Shown: positions 7,420 through 13,251, numbered from the stretch's first letter. The stretch: 13,251 bases of DNA from Pseudolabrys sp. (GCA_029945495.1 JAQSCR010000450.1:1-13251), one strand, 5' to 3'. Numbers and translations: made by a program. Notes: generated from the letters alone by a model not told the origin.

Positions 7420-9864
7420 ATGCCTTCCCTTCCATCTCACGCTCAGGTCGTCATCGTCGGTGGCGGTATTCTCGGATGTTCCACCGCCTATCATCTGACC
7501 AAGGCGGGCGTCACCGATGTTCTGGTACTCGAACGCAAGCAACTGACGAGTGGCACGACCTGGCATGCCGCCGGTCTGCTGCGCTCCGCGCTGGCCAGTT
7601 ACAACCTCACCCGTCTCGCGATGTATACGCTCGATCTCTACACGAAGTTGGAAGCCGAGACCGGTCAGGCGACCGGTGTGGTGCGGCCCGGGTCGTTGTC
7701 GATCGCGACGAACAAAGATCGCTGGGAAGAGCTGTTGCGCGGCGTAGGCATGTTGCATTCTTTCGGTGCCGAGGCCGAACCGATCAGTGCCAAGGAAGCG
7801 CAGCAGAAATGGCCGTTGATGAAGGTCGACGACGTTGTCGGCGCGGTCTATTACCCGCTCGATGGCAAGTGCAATCCCATCGACACCTGCATGGCGCTGG
7901 CGCGTGGCGCGCGCATGGGCGGCGCCAAGATCGTAGAGAACGTCAAGGTCACGCGTGTGCTGGTCGAGAACGGCCGCGCCGTCGGGGTCGTGACGCCGGA
8001 TGGCAATGTGCGCGCCGAGAAGGTGGTCAACTGCACCGGTATCTGGGGACATGATTTTGGGCTTGAGGCCGGCGTTAATGTTCCGCTGCAGGCCTGTGAG
8101 CACTTCTACGTGGTGACCGATCCAATGGAGGGCATGCACTCTAATCTGCCCGTGATGCGGGACATGGATCATTGTGCCTACTACAAGGAAGACGCGGGCA
8201 AGCTGCTGATCGGCGCGTTTGAGCCGGTCGCCAAGCCGTGGGCTATCGATGGCATTCCGGAAGACTTCGCTTTCGGCGAGCTGCCCGAGGATTACGAGCA
8301 CCTCGCGCCGATCCTGGATAACGCGTTGCGTCGCGTGCCCGGTCTCGGCAAGGTCGGCATCCGTAAATTCTTCAACGGGCCGGAAAGCTTCACCGTGGAC
8401 GGGCGCTACATCCTCGGCCCGGCGCCTGAATTGAAGAATTACTTCGTTGGCGCGGGCTTCAATTCCATCGGCATCCAATCCGGTGGCGGTGCCGGGCTCG
8501 CGCTGGCGCATTGGATCGTGCATGGCGAGCCGCCGTTCGATCTGTGGGAGGTCGATATCGGACGCTTCTTCCCGCATCAGAACGCCAAGAGCTTCATGAT
8601 TCCGCGCGTGTCGGAATCGCTCGGGCTTCTTTACGCGATGCATTGGCCATTCCGCCAATATGAGAGCTCGCGCAATGCTCGGACCTCGCCGCTGCATGCG
8701 CGCATCGCGGCCGCTGGCGCCTGTTTCGGCGAAGTCGCGGGCTACGAGCGGCCAAACTGGTTCGGCGCGCCCGGAGAGACACCGCGTTACGAATATTCTT
8801 ACGGCCGGCAAAATTGGTTTGATGCGTCGAAGGAAGAACACAACGCGGTACGCGAGCGAGTAGGGCTGTTCGACCAATCGTGTTTCGCAAAGTTCGTGGT
8901 GAAGGGCCCCGACGCGGTGCGCGTGCTCAATCGCGTCTCCTGCAATGAAATCGCCGTTCCGCCGGGCCGCGTTGTCTATACGCAGTGGCTCAACGGCAAG
9001 GGCGGCATCGAAGCCGATCTCACCGTGATGCGTCGTGCGGAAGACGATTTTCTCGTCATCACGTCAGTCGGCAGCCAACTGCGCGACCGCCGGCACTTGG
9101 AGCGGCATGTCGATCTGTCCGACCGTGTGACCATCGTCGATGTCTCGTCGGCTTTTGCCATGCTCGGGCTAATGGGGCCGCGCGCGAGAGAGGTCCTGCA
9201 ATCGCTGACGTCGGCTGACCTTTCGACGGCTGCATTTCCGTTCGCCACTTCCCAGGAGCTTGAACTCGCCGGTGTTCCCGCGCGCGCGACCCGTATCACC
9301 TATGTCGGCGAACTTGGTTACGAGATCCTGATGCCGACTGGCTACGCGCTCAAAGCCTACGACGCACTCGTCGCTGCCGGAGAACCGTACGGTCTGAAGC
9401 TCGCCGGCTACCACGCCCTGAACAGCCTGCGTATTGAGAAGGCCTATCGGCATTGGGGGCATGATATCACGCCTGACGATACGCCGATCGAGGCCGGACT
9501 TGGCTTCTGCATCGCCTGGGACAAGGCGGGTGGCTTCGTCGGCCGCGAGGCTTTGCTGGGCCGGCGCGGCAAGCAAATAAAGAGTCGTCTAGTGCAGTTT
9601 GTGCTCGAGGATTCGCAGGCGCTACTCTACCACGATGAACCGATCTGGCGCGACGGCAAGCGTGTGGGACGCATAACGTCCGGCATGTTCGGCCACACCT
9701 TGGGCGGTGCCGTCGGTCTCGGCTATGTTGATCTCGGCCATCCAGCTTCGGCCGAAGAGTTCGTCGCCGGGCGCTATGAGATCGAGGTCGCGGGACGCAT
9801 GATCGGCGCGAAGGCATCGTTGAAGCCGCTTTATGATCCGCAATCGGCGCGCATTCGCCAATAA
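7420..9864 (+). CDS. Dimethylglycine/sarcosine dehydrogenase-like protein, FAD (DAO) + GcvT domains, copy 2
   Basis: This 814-residue protein has the same architecture as its upstream neighbour: FAD domain with VVIVGGGILGCSTAYHLTKAG (about 10-30), covalent-FAD His49 in SGTTWHAAGLL, His228 in CEHFYVVTD, Tyr254/255 in CAYYKED, and a GcvT region ending at about 805. LNSLRIEKAYRHWGHDITPDD, TPIEAGL and GFVGREAL are hallmarks of the folate-binding domain. It resembles the classical dimethylglycine/sarcosine dehydrogenases more than copy 1 does, because it keeps WHAAGLLRS where copy 1 has WHAAGNCPN. It should oxidise an N-methyl amine and yield methylene-tetrahydrofolate. The ATG at 7420 is 18 nt after the previous stop, with AGAAG about 12 nt upstream as a weak ribosome-binding site. 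It is the last gene of the operon; no convincing terminator follows. Confidence 0.9.
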   Translation: MPSLPSHAQVVIVGGGILGCSTAYHLTKAGVTDVLVLERKQLTSGTTWHAAGLLRSALASYNLTRLAMYTLDLYTKLEAETGQATGVVRPGSLSIATNKDRWEELLRGVGMLHSFGAEAEPISAKEAQQKWPLMKVDDVVGAVYYPLDGKCNPIDTCMALARGARMGGAKIVENVKVTRVLVENGRAVGVVTPDGNVRAEKVVNCTGIWGHDFGLEAGVNVPLQACEHFYVVTDPMEGMHSNLPVMRDMDHCAYYKEDAGKLLIGAFEPVAKPWAIDGIPEDFAFGELPEDYEHLAPILDNALRRVPGLGKVGIRKFFNGPESFTVDGRYILGPAPELKNYFVGAGFNSIGIQSGGGAGLALAHWIVHGEPPFDLWEVDIGRFFPHQNAKSFMIPRVSESLGLLYAMHWPFRQYESSRNARTSPLHARIAAAGACFGEVAGYERPNWFGAPGETPRYEYSYGRQNWFDASKEEHNAVRERVGLFDQSCFAKFVVKGPDAVRVLNRVSCNEIAVPPGRVVYTQWLNGKGGIEADLTVMRRAEDDFLVITSVGSQLRDRRHLERHVDLSDRVTIVDVSSAFAMLGLMGPRAREVLQSLTSADLSTAAFPFATSQELELAGVPARATRITYVGELGYEILMPTGYALKAYDALVAAGEPYGLKLAGYHALNSLRIEKAYRHWGHDITPDDTPIEAGLGFCIAWDKAGGFVGREALLGRRGKQIKSRLVQFVLEDSQALLYHDEPIWRDGKRVGRITSGMFGHTLGGAVGLGYVDLGHPASAEEFVAGRYEIEVAGRMIGAKASLKPLYDPQSARIRQ

Positions 9865-10065
9865 ATGCGATCGCTGGAGCGCCATGCTGGAAGCGGAGAA
9901 GCGGCTCTATTTCGGCTCATAGTTTTGATCGGCCTGGGGTCCCGACGCCGATCGGCGAGTTAAGCTATTGATCCACTTAGTGGTGGATGGGTCAATTTTG
10001 GGTCTGACTCACATTCGATGAATTTTGCTGGCGACTTTGCGGTTCTCCAATGGGGAATCAGCGCC
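9865..10065. other. Intergenic region between the catabolic operon and the transposase remnant
   Basis: No gene is seen here. GATCGGC at 9927-9933 and GCCGATC at 9947-9953 can form a 7-bp stem with a 13-nt loop, but no T-run follows, so it is at best a poor intrinsic terminator. ATCCAC (9971-9976) and GTGGAT (9983-9988) form a second small inverted repeat. The stretch GGGTCTGACTCACATTCG near 9990-10007, shortly before the ISL3 start, could be the remains of an insertion-sequence end. No matching right-hand copy was found, so this is only a suggestion. Confidence 0.4.
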
Positions 10066-10310
10066 ATGCGGATCGGCTTTCGGATCTCTTCTCTTGTGCC
10101 GAGTGGGTTGGCTGTCGAGAGCGTAGGTGATTCAACTGACTCGATTATTTTGACCGTCCGGTCGGAAGCGGGCACGGCCAAATGCCCACTGTGCGGGGCG
10201 GCGTCGCGGCGAATTCATAGCCGATACGCCAGACAAGTCGCGGATCTACGCCGGGCAGGCAAGCACATAGGCCTCCGGGTGATCACTCGACGATTCGTCT
10301 GTGACGTCCC
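10066..10310 (+). pseudogene. Truncated ISL3-family transposase (N-terminal zinc-finger part only)
   Basis: The frame from ATG 10066 begins MRIGFRISSLVPSGLAVESV, a typical ISL3-family transposase start. It continues with the zinc-ribbon CPLCGAASRRIHSRYARQ, a DLRRAGKHIGLRV segment and RRFVCDVP. Intact ISL3 transposases are about 400-550 residues and continue with the rest of the zinc finger, a helix-turn-helix domain and a DDE catalytic core. Here the homology stops near 10308, after about 80 residues, where unrelated sulfatase-like sequence on the opposite strand begins. The same frame stays open to 10758 only by chance, giving an arginine-rich string. GGGGA about 10 nt upstream is a plausible old ribosome-binding site. 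It cannot transpose, and its right end is lost. Confidence 0.75.
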
Positions 10311-10655
10311 GCGATGGCGTCGTCGATGCAGGCGATCATGCCGCAGGTCAACGCCTGCGCCTCCTGCGCTTCACGCGGCGTTATCCCGATCGAGCGCATG
10401 CCTTTCAGGTTGGCGGAGCCGCGCGCGCGTCGATTACTGTCTGCACATGCGGCGGTGGCGTCCAATCGTTACGCGTGAAGGCTTTCGGCACGGCGAACTG
10501 CTCGGGCCGGTACATGTCCCAGTACTTGCCCGGCGGATTGAACGGATGGTGCGGATCGGGAAACGACACCATGAGGAAGAATGGCGCGTCGCCGCCTTCC
10601 GCCCGTGGCCATCGAGAAAGGCGGCGGCGCGCTCGGCGATGTACCGCCAGTACTA
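10308..10655 (-). pseudogene. Decayed sulfatase (arylsulfatase/alkaline-phosphatase superfamily) fragment with frameshifts
   Basis: Read on the minus strand, three frames together give a sulfatase-like internal segment. First is YWRYIAERAAAFLDGHGR (10655 down to about 10600). A shift leads into APFFLMVSFPDPHHPF and NPPGKYWDMYRPEQFAVP (about 10595-10480), ending at a TGA at 10405-10407. The next frame gives LKGMRSIGITPREAQEAQ, then ALTCGMIACIDDAIAG (about 10415-10312). FFLMVSFPDPHHPF, the PPG-Y motif and a GMIACIDDAIG-like helix are characteristic of sulfatases, and the order is colinear with the family. The second frameshift falls near a CG dinucleotide run (10420-10429), a likely slippage site. 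The N-terminal part with the formylglycine motif (CxPxR) is missing, and an in-frame stop (10653-10655) precedes the fragment. It is non-functional and abuts the ISL3 remnant directly. Confidence 0.72.
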
Positions 10656-10681
10656 TCGGCGGACCATATGGTCGTCGGCGT

Positions 10682-10701
10682 TGGGGCTACACGGGGCTAC
10701 A
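10682..10701 (+). repeat. Left tandem pair of the GGGGCTACA decamer
   Basis: TGGGGCTACA (10682-10691) is followed directly by CGGGGCTACA (10692-10701), two copies with exactly 10-bp spacing, one helical turn. An almost identical pair lies at 10941-10960, on the other side of the tRNA fragment, with both pairs followed by an A. Short tandem decamers beside a tRNA-derived core site look like arm-type binding sites of a tyrosine integrase. This role is inferred; the repeat itself is directly visible. Confidence 0.7.
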
Positions 10702-10823
10702 AGCATTCAAACGCACAAGCCAATAACGGCGGGAATCGATTTTACCGGAAATTGCTAAGTCGCTTGTCTGTCAACAAATTTTGCCAATTAGGGTCGTTTC
10801 GCATATATCTTGTTGACACTTTA
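10702..10823. other. AT-richer spacer between repeat pair and tRNA fragment
   Basis: No gene is seen here. The stretch is clearly richer in A and T than the operon and contains runs such as CAACAAATTTTGCCAATTAG. It includes TTGACA at 10813-10818 but no convincing -10 box at the right distance. If the site is an attachment region, this would be the part where bending proteins such as IHF bind, but no confident IHF consensus can be claimed. Confidence 0.35.
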
Positions 10824-10824
10824 G

Positions 10825-10873
10825 CGGTTTCCTAAACCGAAGGTCGGAGGTTCGACTCCTCTCGGGACCGCCA
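10825..10873 (+). other. 3' fragment of tRNA-Arg(CCU): probable attachment (att) core of an integrative element
   Basis: The sequence from CGGTTTCCTAAACCG through GGAGGTTCGACTCCTCT to CGGGACCGCCA reproduces the 3' part of a tRNA. It has an anticodon arm with a 4-bp stem CGGT/ACCG and the 7-nt loop TTCCTAA (anticodon CCT, arginine), a short variable region, a T-arm with a 5-bp stem (GGAGG/CCTCT, one G-U) and loop TTCGACT, the 3' acceptor strand CGGGACC, discriminator G and encoded CCA. Upstream there is no D-arm and no complementary GGTCCCG acceptor strand, so this is not a functional tRNA gene. Fragments that begin at the anticodon arm and end at the 3' terminus are the normal footprint of tyrosine-recombinase elements that use a tRNA 3' end as attB. 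In a simple insertion the element lies on the 5' (left) side and the chromosome on the right. Confidence 0.8.
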
Positions 10874-10898
10874 TGAAATCAAACCAGAATCTCAGATT

Positions 10899-10908
10899 TG
10901 TAGCCCCA
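10899..10908 (-). repeat. Inverted single copy of the decamer (TGTAGCCCCA)
   Basis: TGTAGCCCCA is the exact reverse complement of TGGGGCTACA. It lies 26 bp after the CCA end of the tRNA fragment and 33 bp before the right tandem pair. Mixed orientation and spacing of such sites on the arms of an attachment region are common for tyrosine integrases. Function is inferred. Confidence 0.6.
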
Positions 10909-10940
10909 GTGAATCTCATCTTGTTCGCCAAAACAGCCTC

Positions 10941-10960
10941 TGGGGCTACATGGGGCTACA
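10941..10960 (+). repeat. Right tandem pair of the TGGGGCTACA decamer
   Basis: TGGGGCTACA occurs twice back to back (10941-10950 and 10951-10960), perfectly identical. The pair matches the left pair at 10682-10701 in 19 of 20 positions and has the same orientation. The two pairs bracket the tRNA-Arg fragment at 259-bp spacing, giving an attP-like arrangement of core plus two arms. Confidence 0.7.
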
Positions 10961-11201
10961 ATCTCTGACGCTCGTTCGTTTTTAACGGGCAAGAGGTCGT
11001 CGCCTCAAAGGGCAGTTGGCTCTTCACGCGTGCATTCTATCGAGTTGAAGATTATTTCGCTTCTCGATGTTTCCAGGGCGCAAATCGGCTCTACGATGTT
11101 CGAAAACGGCAGCGCCGCGACACATTTAATCGGGCCTTAAACACAAAGTATGCATAAGCCTACGAAATTAAATGGAAATAACGTTTTCAGTGCCCTGTGA
11201 A

Positions 11202-12602
11202 CTAACGCACAGCTAACGAGTGCGGGGCAAGACTTGCCAAGACGTTCGGAACTTGCGGTAACTCTTTGGTGCCTGGGTTGTAGGGCGACCAAGCGTCGCC
11301 TTGGATCACAGCGCGGCCGTCGAGGTCGCGCAGGTGGCATGAAATCACCTCAGTTCGGTGAGCGCCCATTGCAAGCCGCATGAATTCCGCGACCACGAGG
11401 GCGGCTGCGACTGCGCCAACAAATGGAGCTCCAATGCTGCGGCCCGCAAGACGAACGGTGCCGCATCGGTCGCCGCCCGCACCAAGTAGGTCGCGGTAGG
11501 CAGGTTGGGATATCTCAGCCTCGCCGGTCGTGGTGTTTTGCCAGATGTCGCGCGCGAGGCGCGCTGCGGGGAAAGTGTGCAGGTCGATGCCGAGAAAATC
11601 TTGCGCGCCTTTACCCAATCCAGCCTCGATTACACGCTCGAAGCCGACATCTTCTATCGCCTGACGAGCAAACGGGTTGTCGACGCCGATCAGCGCAATT
11701 GGCGGCTCTTGAGGGCTTACACGGAAGTCGGCGGCGAACCGCCGTTCCACAAGGGTGGTCTTAAAGCCGCGCGCCTCTGCCCAGTTCGCCATGGCGCGCG
11801 ACTTGTGGTGGCCGACGAGCGCAGACGTCGTAAGGAGCGACGTGCTGACGTTCGACCTTGCCAAGACATCGAAGTCATGCAGCACAAGATCAAGCATGTC
11901 GGGCCCGTACGGCAGTAAGCCAAGCGTCCAAAGGTAAGCCTGGCCGAGATTGCCAAGCCCAACGAGCCACGCCGAAGACGGCAAGCGCGTGACTCCCTCT
12001 CCCGCTTCGCCGCGTTGCCAGTCTTGTTCCGGCCGCCAAAGGTTGATCCCGGTTGCGCGGCGGCAGGCCATTGCGTTACCGCGCAGGCGTTGGCAAATTT
12101 CGGAAACGACGAGGGCACCCGCGAGTACACCTGCGGTCGTGATCTCAGCGCAACTTACAGGCAATGGCACTTGAGTTGCTGGCATAACGCCGCCGCACCA
12201 GCCACGGACTGCCGCGCGGATGGCGAGCCGATCCAGACCGTCGATCTGCGGTGCGCCGAAGGCTGCCGTAGGAACACCCGCTTGCGGAGTGTCGATGACC
12301 GCAGCGCCGAGGCTCTTCACCGCTTCAAGAAGGTTCTTGAAGGGCGGCAACGTTACCAACAGTGGCACGTCCGCGCCGGTTACCGTCACGCCGCCCAGCA
12401 AGGTGCGCGCTGCGCAGTTGACCGCTGTTAGCAGGGCAGCTTGGAGAGCTGCGCTGTTGGCTACCTCAGGACCCAGCACGAACTGTGCGCGATAGCCCGC
12501 GAAAATGCGCATCGCTTCGTCGACAGACGCCGCCTCCCCGGTGTCGAGAGCGAGCTTTGCGGTGCGGTGCAGTTCGGCAGCGAGTTGTTCAAGACTCGTC
12601 AT
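11202..12602 (-). CDS. ThiF/E1-like ubiquitin-activating enzyme homologue of a bacterial ubiquitin-like conjugation cassette
   Basis: This 466-residue protein has two parts. The N-terminal ~200 residues lack clear nucleotide-binding motifs but end in a helix, AGVLAGALVVSEICQRL, like those closing E1 adenylation folds; this may be a degenerate adenylation domain. The C-terminal part is a ThiF/MoeB/E1 adenylation domain: AWLVGLGNLGQAYLWTLG (GLGNLG at 215-220), DFDVLARSN (243-251), Lys267, and Asp308 in GVDNPFARQ, matching the Mg-ATP aspartate. Cys380 in GDRCGTVRL, just before APFVGAVAAALVVAE, is the best candidate for a thioester cysteine. Compared with MoeB SNLQRQ, it reads SNVSTS, so the arginine of that motif is missing. 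It should adenylate the C-terminus of a ubiquitin-like modifier and hand it to the E2. The ATG follows the JAB stop by 3 nt, with GAGGA 7 nt upstream. Confidence 0.8.
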   Translation of the reverse strand: MTSLEQLAAELHRTAKLALDTGEAASVDEAMRIFAGYRAQFVLGPEVANSAALQAALLTAVNCAARTLLGGVTVTGADVPLLVTLPPFKNLLEAVKSLGAAVIDTPQAGVPTAAFGAPQIDGLDRLAIRAAVRGWCGGVMPATQVPLPVSCAEITTAGVLAGALVVSEICQRLRGNAMACRRATGINLWRPEQDWQRGEAGEGVTRLPSSAWLVGLGNLGQAYLWTLGLLPYGPDMLDLVLHDFDVLARSNVSTSLLTTSALVGHHKSRAMANWAEARGFKTTLVERRFAADFRVSPQEPPIALIGVDNPFARQAIEDVGFERVIEAGLGKGAQDFLGIDLHTFPAARLARDIWQNTTTGEAEISQPAYRDLLGAGGDRCGTVRLAGRSIGAPFVGAVAAALVVAEFMRLAMGAHRTEVISCHLRDLDGRAVIQGDAWSPYNPGTKELPQVPNVLASLAPHSLAVR

Positions 12603-12605
12603 GTT

Positions 12606-13085
12606 TCAGTCCTCGATTTTGAGTACGCGCGCCACGTGGCGGCCACCATGCGCGCGCCAGCGATGGTCGCCGAGATATTCATAAAGACCAATCGACCATC
12701 GACGCACCGGCGGGCGCGCCATGAGCGGCAGGATGAGTGCGAGGTGGCCAGGCCGAGCGATCATTGGATTGTCGCGGTCGGAGAAGCTCTGTGCCGCGCC
12801 CCGCGGATGCACGTGCGCGTCTGCTACCACCACAAGTGACATCTCGGCGCAGCGATCCCAAAGTCGCCCGAATGCGTCGGCGTGCAACACGCATATCCCT
12901 GATGAGTAGGCGCGCGGATCGAGCTCATCATAGTAGACGATTGCAGTCGCCTCGCGCGCAACGCCGGCACGCGTGCCGAGAAGGAACGCGCCAGATTCAT
13001 GGCGACCGTTCGTGCGGCGGTGCAACTCCGCGCCAAGACCGAGCCATAGGCTTCGGCTCATGCGAAGTGTTGGGTCAGGCAGCAC
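12606..13085 (-). CDS. JAB/JAMM (Mov34/MPN/PAD-1) family isopeptidase-like metalloprotease
   Basis: This 159-residue protein carries the full JAMM zinc signature: Glu30 in HESGAFLLG, His91 and His93 in ADAHVHPRG, and Ser100/Asp103 in QSFSDRD (E, HxH, SxxD). The following RPGHLALILPLMA strand is typical of bacterial JAB proteins in ubiquitin-like operons. Such enzymes cleave the C-terminal tail from the modifier precursor, remove modifier from targets, or both. The GTG start at 13085 is preferred because the minus strand has GGAGG 5 nt before it. It overlaps the E2 stop by 11 nt, which suggests coupling. An internal ATG at residue 9 (13061) is the alternative; both keep the whole catalytic domain. 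Its position between E2-like and E1-like genes fits the conserved gene neighbourhoods of bacterial ubiquitin-like conjugation. Confidence 0.85.
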   Translation of the reverse strand: MLPDPTLRMSRSLWLGLGAELHRRTNGRHESGAFLLGTRAGVAREATAIVYYDELDPRAYSSGICVLHADAFGRLWDRCAEMSLVVVADAHVHPRGAAQSFSDRDNPMIARPGHLALILPLMARPPVRRWSIGLYEYLGDHRWRAHGGRHVARVLKIED

Positions 13086-13251
13086 GTCGGCCTCCGTAGT
13101 CGCCGGAGTTCAGGAGGTCGTGCACGACGCGAAGGTAATGCGTGATGCCGACCGCCGGATTCCAGATGAGGCTCGGATGCTGCTGGAACCAGTTAGCGTG
13201 ACCATCGATTGAGATGCGGTCGCATGGCAAATAGAGGCACGCGCCACCCTT
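13075..13251 (-). CDS. E2/UBC-like protein, C-terminal 58 residues (5' end outside window)
   Basis: The minus-strand frame is open from the window edge to the TGA at 13077-13075 and encodes 58 residues. It includes CLYLPCDRISIDGHANWF, then QQHPSLIWNPAVGITHYLRV and VHDLLNSGDYGG. The W-NP-GI-HY-R-VH-LL pattern resembles the C-terminal half of bacterial E2/UBC-like proteins (Prok-E2 families) that sit beside JAB and ThiF genes, sometimes with multi-ubiquitin proteins. Assignment rests partly on the two neighbours, because the fold cannot be confirmed from this short piece. Which cysteine is catalytic cannot be decided; the two visible ones are in CLYLPC. The gene order E2, JAB, E1 with an 11-nt overlap and a 3-nt gap indicates one transcript whose promoter and modifier gene lie beyond 13251. 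Confidence 0.6.
   Translation of the reverse strand, partial: KGGACLYLPCDRISIDGHANWFQQHPSLIWNPAVGITHYLRVVHDLLNSGDYGGRRAA

Larger units (their letters stand above)
10874..11201. other. Non-coding stretch between att fragment and the E1-like gene
   Basis: No gene is seen on either strand. It holds an inverted decamer copy and a tandem decamer pair (listed separately). The right part (about 11110-11200) is AT-rich and includes TTTAATCGGGCCTTAAA, an imperfect hairpin. CTGTG (11195-11199) and CACAG (11208-11212) flank the stop codon of the E1-like gene, but no T-tract follows on the minus strand, so this is not a convincing terminator. The base composition resembles the mobile junction and not the catabolic operon. 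Confidence 0.4.

Noticed and set aside
7048..8877. 609-residue open frame on the minus strand across the two FAD-GcvT genes
   Set aside because: It spans the boundary of two well-supported plus-strand genes, has no recognisable domain, and starts inside coding sequence without a ribosome-binding site.
9927..9953. Inverted repeat after the catabolic operon as an intrinsic terminator
   Set aside because: The stem is 7 bp with a 13-nt loop and no T-run follows on the plus strand, so it does not meet the usual criteria.
10310..10758. Continuation of the ISL3 frame to 10758 as a 246-residue protein
   Set aside because: After about residue 97 the translation is arginine-rich and lacks ISL3 HTH or DDE motifs, while the opposite strand shows colinear sulfatase homology.
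10813..10850. TTGACA at 10813 as a promoter -35 box
   Set aside because: No -10-like hexamer is found 16-18 bp downstream, where the tRNA fragment lies, and no gene follows on the plus strand.
10800..10873. Complete tRNA-Arg gene
   Set aside because: No D-arm and no 5' acceptor strand pairing with CGGGACC can be found upstream. Only the 3' part is present.

Overview
The window is high-GC DNA with tightly packed genes. Translational coupling, codon use and gene families suggest an alphaproteobacterium, probably Hyphomicrobiales (Bradyrhizobium-like). That assignment is inferred from style, since no marker gene is present. The window has three parts.

Positions 1-9864 (+ strand) hold one compact operon of six genes with gaps of 2, 12 and 18 nt and two 4-nt overlaps. 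In order they are: the 3' end of a phytoene-desaturase-like FAD oxidoreductase, an NDP-forming acyl-CoA synthetase, an acyl-CoA dehydrogenase, a DAO-type FAD amine oxidase, and two tandem ~810-residue dimethylglycine/sarcosine-dehydrogenase-like proteins (FAD domain fused to a GcvT folate domain). Together they look like a pathway that activates an N-methylated or amino-substituted acid to a CoA thioester, desaturates it, and oxidises amine or N-methyl groups, passing one-carbon units to tetrahydrofolate. The substrate cannot be read from the sequence.

Positions 9865-11201 are a scrambled, lower-GC junction without an intact gene. It holds the N-terminal stump of an ISL3-type transposase, joined directly to a frameshifted sulfatase remnant on the other strand. 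Next comes a ~49-bp 3' fragment of a tRNA-Arg(CCU) gene with no 5' half, a classic footprint of tyrosine-recombinase integration into a tRNA. Copies of a 10-bp repeat (TGGGGCTACA) lie on both sides of the fragment and look like integrase arm-type sites.

Positions 11202-13251 (- strand) hold a ubiquitin-like conjugation cassette read right to left: the C-terminus of an E2-like protein (cut by the window end), a JAB/JAMM isopeptidase with a complete metal-binding signature, and a two-domain ThiF/E1-like activating enzyme. The ubiquitin-like modifier, often a multi-ubiquitin protein in related cassettes, should lie beyond 13251. Bacterial systems of this broad class include anti-phage BIL operons, so this looks like accessory or defence cargo beside an integration hotspot.
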